Shown here piece after piece: positions 57,695-64,000 of a stretch of DNA of 64,000 nucleotides. The notes beneath the pieces are model-generated. The model saw only the letters and a list, made by a program, of their open reading frames with translations, was not told the DNA's origin and made no database searches. Origin of the DNA: JAOTVV01 sp041602035 (GTDB lineage: Bacteria > Gemmatimonadota > Gemmatimonadetes > Gemmatimonadales > GWC2-71-9); the NCBI GenBank assembly GCA_041602035.1, contig JBFIHA010000005.1, positions 62,001 through 126,000 on the forward strand, written 5' to 3'. A program made the position numbers and the translations under genes. Each line of letters starts with the position of its first letter. Within the stretch, counting starts at the first letter, position 1.

Positions 57695-59572
57695 ATGGAC
57701 TCCCATTCGGATGTCATTGTCGTTGGCGGCGGCCACGCCGGGTCGGAAGCTGCAATGGCAGCAGCTCGGCTCGGTGCCCGGACCCTGCTGGTCACCTCGA
57801 ACCTCGATACGATCGGGCAGATGTCGTGCAACCCGGCTATCGGCGGGATTGCCAAGGGGACCGTGGTCCGGGAGGTCGATGCGTTTGGGGGTGTGATGGG
57901 TCGGGCGGCAGATCGAGCGACGATCCAGTTCCGCATGCTCAATCGGTCCAAGGGCCCCGCGGTGTGGGCGCCGCGCGCTCAGTGCGACCGAGGGCTCTAC
58001 CGTCGCGCCGTGCGGGCCATACTGGAAAAGCAGCCCGGGCTTGCGTTCGTGCAGGGCATGGTGGGGGGACTGATCCTCCAGCGGGACCAAGTGGCCGGGG
58101 TGCGCCTCACCGACGGGCGGGAGTTCCGCGCACGGGCTGTGGTGCTCACGGCGGGCACCTTCCTACGAGGGCGCATTCACATTGGGACCACCACCAAGAT
58201 CACTGCCGGTCGCGCTGGAGACCCGGCGGCGGTGGAGATCGCCGAGCAGATGGAATCGCTCGGCCTGGAGGTGGCACGCTTCAAGACGGGCACGCCTCCG
58301 AGAATCGACGGACGGTCGGTGAACTACGACCGACTGGAGCGACAGGATGGCGAGGGCGACGGCTTTCGGTTCTCCCATTTCGAGCGTGCGCCGCGACCGT
58401 CACAGCGACCGTGCTGGATCGGGTGGGCGGGCGAAGCGGTCAAGGACGTCATTCGGCGTCATCTTCACGAATCGGCACTGTACGGCGGTGAAATCTCCGG
58501 ACGCGGTCCGCGGTACTGCCCGTCGATCGAGGACAAGATCGTTCGCTTCCCTGAGGCAGACCGCCATCAAGTGTTTCTCGAGCCCGAGGGGCTGGCCACG
58601 ACGGAGCTGTACGTCAACGGCCTGTCGACGTCGCTCCCGGTGGCCGTACAAGTGCAGTATTTGCAGGCGGTTAAGGGACTCGAACGGGTGCAGATGACAC
58701 GGCCGGGCTACGCGATCGAATACGACTACTACCCCCCGCAGCAGCTCACCCCGTGGCTCGAGCTGAAGACGATCGAGCGCGTGTTCCTCGCGGGTCAGAT
58801 CAATGGAACCACGGGATACGAGGAAGCAGCCGGTCAGGGGGTAGTGGCAGGGGTCAATGCAGTGCGCCGCATGAGGGGAGAGGAGCCCGTGGTGTTGTCG
58901 CGGGACCATGGGTATATCGGGGTCCTGATCGATGATCTTGTAACTCGTGGTGTGGATGAACCTTACAGGCTTTTCACCTCACGGGCGGAGTACCGGCTAC
59001 TGCTCCGGCAGGACAACGCCCTGAAGCGACTGGGTCCCTTGGCCGAGGAGCTGGGGATGCTCGACGAGCAGGAGACGGCGGTGCTGCGCCGCCGCGTCGA
59101 GCAAGAGTCGCGGCTCGTGGAGGGGGCAGAGGCCACGACGATCCCCCCGGAAGCGGTCAACGCCCTGCTTCGGACGCTCGGAGAGTCGGAGATCTCCGAG
59201 CCTCGGCGTGTCGCAGAGCTTGTTCGCCGCCCGGCTGTGGGACTGCGAGAAGTGATGGACCTATCCGGCTCAGCCGAGGGCGAAGGCGTGGACGAAGACG
59301 CCTGGATGTCCGCTGAGATCGAGATCAAGTACTCCGGGTACCTGGAGCGGGAGCGAGTCGCTGCCCGAAAGCTCGCCGAGATGGCAGGATTCTGCCTACC
59401 TCACGGGCTTGCATATCTAGAACTCAAGAGTCTCAGCACTGAGGCTCGTCAGAAGCTGGAGCGAGTGCAGCCGAACTCCCTTGCTCAGGCGGCGCGGATA
59501 CCAGGGATTTCTCCCTCCGATCTCCAGAATCTCGTGCTCGAGGTAATCCGCCACCGGCGCAGCGTCGCGTAG
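57695..59572 (+). CDS. mnmG: tRNA uridine-34 modification enzyme MnmG
   Basis: 625 residues, ATG at 57695. Seen: FAD-binding VVGGGHAGSEAA (about 11-20), CNPAIGGIAKG, RTGTPPRIDGR-like KTGTPPRIDGRS, GYAIEYDYYPP, AGQINGTTGYEEAAGQG, and the C-terminal helical domain with KYSGYLERERV. Known: FAD enzyme that works with MnmE on wobble U34. Normal length. It precedes parS and parA, as is common, but no rsmG gene lies between them. Confidence 0.97.
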   Translation: MDSHSDVIVVGGGHAGSEAAMAAARLGARTLLVTSNLDTIGQMSCNPAIGGIAKGTVVREVDAFGGVMGRAADRATIQFRMLNRSKGPAVWAPRAQCDRGLYRRAVRAILEKQPGLAFVQGMVGGLILQRDQVAGVRLTDGREFRARAVVLTAGTFLRGRIHIGTTTKITAGRAGDPAAVEIAEQMESLGLEVARFKTGTPPRIDGRSVNYDRLERQDGEGDGFRFSHFERAPRPSQRPCWIGWAGEAVKDVIRRHLHESALYGGEISGRGPRYCPSIEDKIVRFPEADRHQVFLEPEGLATTELYVNGLSTSLPVAVQVQYLQAVKGLERVQMTRPGYAIEYDYYPPQQLTPWLELKTIERVFLAGQINGTTGYEEAAGQGVVAGVNAVRRMRGEEPVVLSRDHGYIGVLIDDLVTRGVDEPYRLFTSRAEYRLLLRQDNALKRLGPLAEELGMLDEQETAVLRRRVEQESRLVEGAEATTIPPEAVNALLRTLGESEISEPRRVAELVRRPAVGLREVMDLSGSAEGEGVDEDAWMSAEIEIKYSGYLERERVAARKLAEMAGFCLPHGLAYLELKSLSTEARQKLERVQPNSLAQAARIPGISPSDLQNLVLEVIRHRRSVA

Positions 59573-60109
59573 GGCTCGGGTACGGGGCACTCGCTACCTC
59601 CCTTTTTTTTCTTTGCTGCCGGCTTGATCAGCGTGAAGCTCGCGTTTCGCCGCGCGCGGCCCGCTGCTCCATTGCACGCTGCCACGGGTCCACGCTCCTT
59701 CCCTCGATTCCCATCGAGGTTCCACCGCACGGCGGAAGCCGAGGCGGGCCGCCATGACCCTGTGGTGGCACCGACGCAATCGCACTGGTCCGACGGAGGA
59801 GGGGGGCTAGTTGTGTGTCAGCTTCGGGCACCCGGCACCCCGAGCGCCACGGCGCTCCGAGAGGCTGTCGCAAGGCCCTGCCCCCAACCTTCCCGGAGCT
59901 CAGGGCATCTCGGACACAACATGAATCACACCCTCGCGTGACCAAGACACGGTGCCACGCGCCGCAGCTGTTTCACGTGAAACAGGACGCACCACGCTTC
60001 TAGCGTGGCGGTAAGTGCGCAGGTATATTCCGCGCACGTTGGAGACGGCACCAGCACGTAACCTGTTCCACAATGTTGTCTAAATCGTTGTCATATAAGT
60101 AGATATGCA
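59573..60109. other. 537-base gap between mnmG and parA
   Basis: No convincing gene. Small frames on both strands have no ribosome site and no domain. A T8 run at 59603 follows a weak hairpin and may end mnmG transcription. A CTCGAT-TCCC-ATCGAG hairpin is at 59703-59718. The last 140 bases hold the parS site and an AT-rich parA promoter zone with TGTTCCACA, a weak DnaA-box-like word, at 60064. rsmG, which often sits here, is missing. Confidence 0.5.
59969..59984. promoter_or_regulatory. parS centromere site
   Basis: TGTTTCACGTGAAACA, a perfect 16-bp palindrome identical to the bacterial parS consensus. It lies 126 bases before parA. Known: ParB loads here, spreads by CTP-clamping, and marks the origin region for segregation. 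No second copy was noticed in the window. Confidence 0.97.
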
Positions 60110-60934
60110 ATGTCAAACGTGATCGCGGTGGCCAACCAGAAGGGTGGGGTCGGGAAGACCACCACTGCGGTCAACGTGGCGGCTTCCCTCGCCACGGCGG
60201 AACACCGGACCCTACTCATCGACGCCGACCCTCAGGGGAACGCGACGAGTGGGATCGGCATCGCGGCGGCCGACATGAGCGGATCGCTGTACGACGTCCT
60301 GATCAACGAAGTCCCGATGACCGAGGTCGTGCACCACCACGTGGGCTTCCCGTCCTTGGACGTGGTCCCGGCGACGCAAGACCTGGTGGGTGCGGAAGTC
60401 GAGCTGGTGAACTGGCCGGCCCGGGAGAGCGTGATGCGTCGGCGGCTCGCCTCGCTGCGGGAGACGTACGAGTTCATTCTGATTGACTGCCCGCCGTCTC
60501 TCGGCCTGCTCACGCTCAACATGCTCACGTCGGCAGACTCGGTGCTGATTCCCATTCAGTGCGAGTACTACGCACTTGAGGGACTTTCGAAGTTGCTCAA
60601 CACCGTGCGACTCGTGCAGCAGAATCACAACGCGGGCCTCACCATCGAGGGCGTGCTGCTCACGATGTTCGATCCGCGACTCAACTTGTCGAAACAGGTG
60701 GCGAGCGAGGCGAAGGAGTTCTTCGGACGCCAGGTGTTTCGTACCGCGATTCCGCGAAACGTGCGACTGGCGGAGGCCCCGAGCTTCGGCAAGCCCATCC
60801 TGTTGTACGACGTGCAATCCGCCGGAGCCAAGAGCTATCTCGCGGTGGCCCAGGAATTGGTGAAGCGCGCCGAGGACGGTGGGCGTGTGACTCCCGCCGA
60901 CGGAGCGCTCCAACAGGCGGAGGTCCGCCCATGA
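60110..60934 (+). CDS. parA: Chromosome-partitioning ATPase ParA (Soj)
   Basis: 274 residues, ATG at 60110. Seen: deviant Walker A NQKGGVGKTTT (about 9-19), VPATQDLVGAEVEL, FILIDCPPSLGLLTLN (Walker B), and EYYALEGLSKLL, all as in chromosomal ParA/Soj; no N-terminal DNA-binding domain. The AT-rich leader carries no obvious Shine-Dalgarno. Known: forms nucleoid-bound ATP dimers and moves ParB-parS. Its stop overlaps parB. Confidence 0.96.
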   Translation: MSNVIAVANQKGGVGKTTTAVNVAASLATAEHRTLLIDADPQGNATSGIGIAAADMSGSLYDVLINEVPMTEVVHHHVGFPSLDVVPATQDLVGAEVELVNWPARESVMRRRLASLRETYEFILIDCPPSLGLLTLNMLTSADSVLIPIQCEYYALEGLSKLLNTVRLVQQNHNAGLTIEGVLLTMFDPRLNLSKQVASEAKEFFGRQVFRTAIPRNVRLAEAPSFGKPILLYDVQSAGAKSYLAVAQELVKRAEDGGRVTPADGALQQAEVRP

Positions 60935-61818
60935 CCGGCCCCAGTGGGAAGCGCCGTCTCGGTCGAGGGCTCGAGGCGCTGCTCGGGCCGGCGGTGCCCG
61001 CCGAAGGGCGGGAGGATGCGTCACCTACCGAGCTGCCGATTGCCGCGCTCCGTCCCAATCGCTACCAGCCACGTCATACGATGGACGATGCCGCGCTCGC
61101 CGAATTGGCGGCGTCGATGGAGACGTCCGGCCTCTTGCAGCCCGTCGTGGTGCGGCCGGCCGACGACGGGTACGAACTCATTGCCGGTGAGCGCCGCTGG
61201 CGCGCCGCTCAGCGCCTTGGGTGGCAAGCAATCCCCGCGGTGGTTCGCGACGTCGACGACCGCACGCTGCTCACGCTCGCCCTGGTGGAAAACCTCCAGC
61301 GTGACGCGTTGTCCCCCATTGACGAGGCGCGGGGCTACGAGCGGTTGGTCGCGGAATTCTCGGTGTCCCAGTCCGCAGTGGGTGAACTGGTCGGTCGCGA
61401 TCGCTCGACGGTGGCCAATGCGCTGCGACTGCTCAAGCTTCCTCGAGACGTGCAAGAGATGGTTCATACCAGCCGCCTCTCTACCGGCCACGCACGGGCG
61501 CTCTTGGCACTCGGCTCCGAGGCGAAGATCGTCTCGATGGCACGTCGCACCCTCGAGCTGCAGCTCTCGGTGCGCGAAGTGGAAGATTTGGTGCGGGGTG
61601 ACGAGCGTGCAACGCCACGGCCACGCTCGCGCCGCGTTCAGAAGCCCCGGGATCCGGCGGTGCGCCGCGTCGAAGAGGCCCTTCGAGCGCGCCTGGGAAC
61701 CGACGTACGGGTCTCGACGCGTGGCAAGTCGAGCGGACGGCTCACGATCAACTTCTACTCGGAGGACGATCTTACTCGTATCCTGGAGATCGTCCTGGGT
61801 GAGTCGTTCGAAGGATGA
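60931..61818 (+). CDS. parB: Chromosome-partitioning protein ParB
   Basis: 295 residues, ATG overlapping the parA stop (ATGA). Seen: N-terminal KRRLGRGLEALLG (ParA-stimulating segment), the CTPase motif YELIAGERRWRAAQ (about 85-98), LVENLQRDALSPIDEARGYERL, a helix-turn-helix SQSAVGELVGRDRSTVANALRLL, and a C-terminal dimer domain ending LTRILEIVLGESFEG. Binds parS and slides as a CTP clamp. Typical length. Coupled to the next gene by ATGA. Confidence 0.96.
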   Translation: MTGPSGKRRLGRGLEALLGPAVPAEGREDASPTELPIAALRPNRYQPRHTMDDAALAELAASMETSGLLQPVVVRPADDGYELIAGERRWRAAQRLGWQAIPAVVRDVDDRTLLTLALVENLQRDALSPIDEARGYERLVAEFSVSQSAVGELVGRDRSTVANALRLLKLPRDVQEMVHTSRLSTGHARALLALGSEAKIVSMARRTLELQLSVREVEDLVRGDERATPRPRSRRVQKPRDPAVRRVEEALRARLGTDVRVSTRGKSSGRLTINFYSEDDLTRILEIVLGESFEG

Positions 61819-62603
61819 TCCGTCGAGGCGTCACCATCATGATGCATCGCGACGGCGATGTGGAGTCACGCTCGATCCGGTTTCCGTTGTGGCTGTTTCG
61901 GATCATCGTGATCGGCACGCTTGTCACCGCCTCCCTCGTAGTGATTGGCGCGGTGCTGTACGCACCCATCGTGCGCACCGCGGCGCGGGTTCCGGGCCTC
62001 AATCGTGAGATGACCCAACTCCACGAGGAAAACGCGAAGGTCCGCGAGCTCACCCGCACCCTGGAAGGACTGGAGGCTCGCTACGAGCAACTGCGCACCA
62101 TGCTGGGAGGCGACGTGGTTCCGCAACGCGGTCGGGAGTTCTCGTTCGCGACGGCGGCGCGGGCAATCATGGCACGCCGTCCCGACCAGGCGCGGCGCTA
62201 CGAAGGGGGGGTGTCGGTGCCCCGCCATTGGCCGATCGATGACCGCGGCATCGTGACTAGGGGAACCGTAGCAGGCTCGTCGGGGGGTGAGCCGCACGCC
62301 GGGCTGGATATCGCCATCCCGATCGGCACGCCGATCCGGGCCAGCGGTGGAGGCACGGTCCGCGCGACCGGGGTCGATCCGTCGTATGGCTTGTTCGTGC
62401 GGTTGACACATCCCGAGGGTTTCGAGACCATGTATGGTCACGCCTCGCGGGTGTTGATCGGGGTCGGGGACACGGTGCAGGCGGGTCAGGTCATTGCCCT
62501 TTCGGGATCTACTGGCCGCTCGACCGCACCCCACCTGCACTTCGAGATCTTCCGAGATGGACGTTCGATCGATCCTTTCTCCCTCGTACAGGAGGGTAAT
62601 TGA
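61815..62603 (+). CDS. M23-family peptidoglycan endopeptidase, membrane-anchored
   Basis: 262 residues; ATG overlaps the parB stop (ATGA). Seen: an N-terminal membrane helix (about 27-52), a coiled-coil stretch (about 58-95, LNREMTQLHEENAKVRELTRTLEGL), then an LytM domain with HAGLDIA (His and Asp zinc ligands) and HLHFE (His-x-His). All four catalytic positions are present, so it should be active. Known: cleaves peptide cross-links of the wall. Its place between parB and bactofilin is noteworthy. Confidence 0.93.
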   Translation: MIRRGVTIMMHRDGDVESRSIRFPLWLFRIIVIGTLVTASLVVIGAVLYAPIVRTAARVPGLNREMTQLHEENAKVRELTRTLEGLEARYEQLRTMLGGDVVPQRGREFSFATAARAIMARRPDQARRYEGGVSVPRHWPIDDRGIVTRGTVAGSSGGEPHAGLDIAIPIGTPIRASGGGTVRATGVDPSYGLFVRLTHPEGFETMYGHASRVLIGVGDTVQAGQVIALSGSTGRSTAPHLHFEIFRDGRSIDPFSLVQEGN

Positions 62604-62605
62604 CG

Positions 62606-63040
62606 ATGGCCGTGTTCTCTTCCGGCGCGCACGACAGGAAACCAGAGAGTGGATCGCGGGTTGCCGGCCGCGAGGCCAGTATCTCCATCGTCGCGCCGGG
62701 CATGCGCATCATCGGTGAGCTCATCACCGACGGGGTCGTCAAGGTCGAAGGGACGGTCGAAGGCACCATCCGCGCCGAGCGAGAAGTCCTCATCGCCAAG
62801 GGCGGTGTCGTGGAGGGAGATATCCATACGCACGAAGCGGTCGTCGGTGGCAAGGTCGTTGGCTCCATCTTCGCCAGCGAGCGCATCGAGGTACAGCAGG
62901 GATCGGTCGTGCAGGGTGACATCGCCACCAAGCGACTCACCGTTCAGGAAGGCGGCGAGGTCAACGGCAGCATCAAGATGGGTGACGCCGATCCCGTACC
63001 GAGCCGCGCCCACTCCCCGCCCATGGGGGTTGCATCGTAG
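62606..63040 (+). CDS. Bactofilin (polymer-forming cytoskeletal protein)
   Basis: 144 residues from ATG 62606, ten bases after GGAGG; a TTG at 62600 overlapping the M23 stop is possible. Seen: disordered N-terminus (1-30), then a right-handed beta-helix of short repeats (SIVAPGMRIIGEL, VKVEGTVEGTI, VLIAKGGVVEGDI, AVVGGKVVGSI, IEVQQGSVVQGDI, LTVQEGGEVNGSI) and a disordered tail. Known: bactofilins polymerise without nucleotide and often act with M23 enzymes in cell shape. Confidence 0.95.
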   Translation: MAVFSSGAHDRKPESGSRVAGREASISIVAPGMRIIGELITDGVVKVEGTVEGTIRAEREVLIAKGGVVEGDIHTHEAVVGGKVVGSIFASERIEVQQGSVVQGDIATKRLTVQEGGEVNGSIKMGDADPVPSRAHSPPMGVAS

Positions 63041-63043
63041 GCA

Positions 63044-63802
63044 ATGGCGGCGCTGCTCGATGAGATCACGTCCTACCTGGATGGGTTTCTCCGTGTCTCG
63101 GAGGTGCGGGACAGCCCGAATGCCCTGAACGGGCTGCAGGTCACCAATGACGGGCACGTCGAGCGTTTCGCCGTTGCCGTCGACGCCTGTCAGGCTACGA
63201 TTGACGCGGCGGCAGAGCACGGCGCCGATCTCCTCATCGTGCATCATGGTCTCTTCTGGGGTGGCCTCGAGCCCGTCACTGGGCGACACGGCCGGCGGCT
63301 ACGCACGCTCATCAGGCACGGCATCGCGCTCTATTCGGCGCATCTTCCACTCGACGTCCATCCAGACGTGGGCAACAACGCCGTCCTCGCTCGTCGTCTC
63401 GGTGTCTCCGGTCCCGAACCATTCGGCGAATACGAGGGGCAGGCCATCGGCGTGGTGGGGTCGCTCCACGTCGCCCGGGATGCCTTGGCCGCGCTGGTTA
63501 CCGCCGTTCTCGGCGTGACGCCCAAGGTGATTGCGGTGGGTCCGGACACCGTTCGACGGATCGGTATCGTCACCGGTGGCGGTGGCGACCTGATCAAACA
63601 GGCCGCGAATGCCGGCGTGGACACCTACGTCACTGGAGAAGGCAAGCACCACACGTATTTCGATGCCGAAGAGTTCGGCGTGAACGTCATCTACGCGGGG
63701 CACTACGCCACGGAAACCGTGGGCGTGAAGGCGCTGGCCGACCACGTGGCCGATCGATTCCATCTTTCGTGGGATTTCCTCGACCACCCCACCGGCCTGT
63801 GA
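63044..63802 (+). CDS. Nif3-like dinuclear metal-centre protein
   Basis: 252 residues, three bases after the bactofilin stop. Seen: LNGLQVTNDGHVERFAVAVDACQ, DLLIVHHGLFWGG (His pair), AHLPLDVHPDVGNN, TGEGKHHTYFDAEEFGVNVIYAGHYATE, which together give the His, Asp and Glu of the dinuclear site of YbgI/NIF3. Known: toroidal hexamers; a GTP cyclohydrolase I type 2 label is often seen but function is unsettled. Confidence 0.9.
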   Translation: MAALLDEITSYLDGFLRVSEVRDSPNALNGLQVTNDGHVERFAVAVDACQATIDAAAEHGADLLIVHHGLFWGGLEPVTGRHGRRLRTLIRHGIALYSAHLPLDVHPDVGNNAVLARRLGVSGPEPFGEYEGQAIGVVGSLHVARDALAALVTAVLGVTPKVIAVGPDTVRRIGIVTGGGGDLIKQAANAGVDTYVTGEGKHHTYFDAEEFGVNVIYAGHYATETVGVKALADHVADRFHLSWDFLDHPTGL

Positions 63803-64000
63803 TGTTGCACATGGAGGTGTCGTTCCGGAGAGGGAGAGCCGGACTCGCCGTGGCGATCCTTGCCGCCCTGTCGTGCGGGAGGCCCTCACCGAGGGACGTG
63901 GCGCCAGTTCCACGAGCTGTCGAGCGGGCCGACACGGTCCCCGCCGTCGACTCGCTTGGCGTGCTGGACACGATGCCGGTGCCGGCGTTGCCGCCGGTGC
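63802..64000 (+). CDS. Lipoprotein, N-terminal part only
   Basis: Runs off the right edge; 66 codons are visible. ATG 63802 overlaps the Nif3 stop (TGATG); a second ATG at 63811 is possible. Seen: basic start, hydrophobic core AGLAVAILAALSC with a lipobox Cys, then a Pro/Val/Asp-rich linker (SPRDVAPVPRAVERADTVPA). No domain is reached. Probably co-transcribed with parAB-M23-bactofilin-nif3. Confidence 0.6.
   Translation, partial: MLHMEVSFRRGRAGLAVAILAALSCGRPSPRDVAPVPRAVERADTVPAVDSLGVLDTMPVPALPPV

Noticed and set aside
59690..59740. tRNA-like T-arm (TCGATTCCCATCGAGGTTCCACCG)
   Set aside because: It is a simple CTCGAT hairpin; no acceptor stem or D arm can be built around it.
59624..59941. 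Short frames between mnmG and parA, including a possible rsmG remnant
   Set aside because: No SAM-binding motif or other conserved pattern on either strand.

Overview
GC-rich chromosomal window of core bacterial genes. The best taxonomic fit is an uncultured Gemmatimonadota bacterium. The basis is two GWxTD-type proteins (one lipoprotein with a canonical GWLTD motif, one large TPR-containing form), many small signal-peptide or lipoprotein hypotheticals, a cytochrome-like lipoprotein with a CX4CH motif, and a SufR-SufBCDSU cluster. This is inference from protein families, not from an rRNA gene; there is none in the window.

Layout. 0-5.3 kb: a partial cytochrome-like lipoprotein, a secreted protein, a three-gene cobalt/nickel ECF transporter (cbiM with a CbiN-like tail, cbiQ, cbiO, minus strand), tRNA-Phe with its terminator, and a Nudix hydrolase. 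5.4-18.9 kb (plus): ECF sigma factor and zinc-finger anti-sigma factor, holA, SPOR protein, mutS, TonB-domain lipoprotein, cystathionine beta-synthase-like gene, queD, ddl, rhomboid protease, macro domain, GWxTD/TPR protein, HExxH protease. 18.9-25.6 kb: the classical dnaA neighbourhood, with mnmE-yidC-yidD-rnpA-rpmH running left and dnaA-dnaN running right, separated by an AT-rich spacer that is a candidate oriC. 25.6-30.6 kb: barrel-like protein, lipoprotein and small protein; RNase P RNA; pseudo-receiver/AraC regulator; pyrE; Ser/Thr kinase. 30.6-38.4 kb: GWxTD lipoprotein, lytic transglycosylase, polyprenol-kinase-like protein, polA, pilin-like protein, DUF4031-like protein. 38.2-48.1 kb: MMPL exporter, M28 peptidase, beta-lactamase-fold hydrolase, DCC protein, MIP18-type Fe-S factor, RNase D, alpha/beta hydrolase, peptide deformylase-like protein, MobA-like nucleotidyltransferase. 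48.7-55.1 kb: Fe-S operon sufR-B-C-D-S-U plus a Rieske protein. 55.4-57.6 kb: NatAB-like ABC exporter. 57.7-63.8 kb: mnmG, a perfect parS site, parA-parB, then M23 endopeptidase, bactofilin and Nif3-like protein. A truncated lipoprotein ends the window.

Many neighbouring genes overlap start to stop (ATGA, GTGA, TTGA), indicating translational coupling. No phage, IS element, integrase, toxin-antitoxin, CRISPR or secondary-metabolite locus is visible, so this is not an accessory island. The most interesting arrangement is parA-parB-M23-bactofilin in one tightly packed unit, which would link chromosome segregation, cell-wall hydrolysis and a cytoskeletal polymer. Other points of interest are the GWxTD loci, a Pol I with degenerated proofreading residues, a likely misplaced start in the large GWxTD gene, a sense/antisense overlap at 38.2-38.4 kb, and the spacer between dnaA and dnaN.
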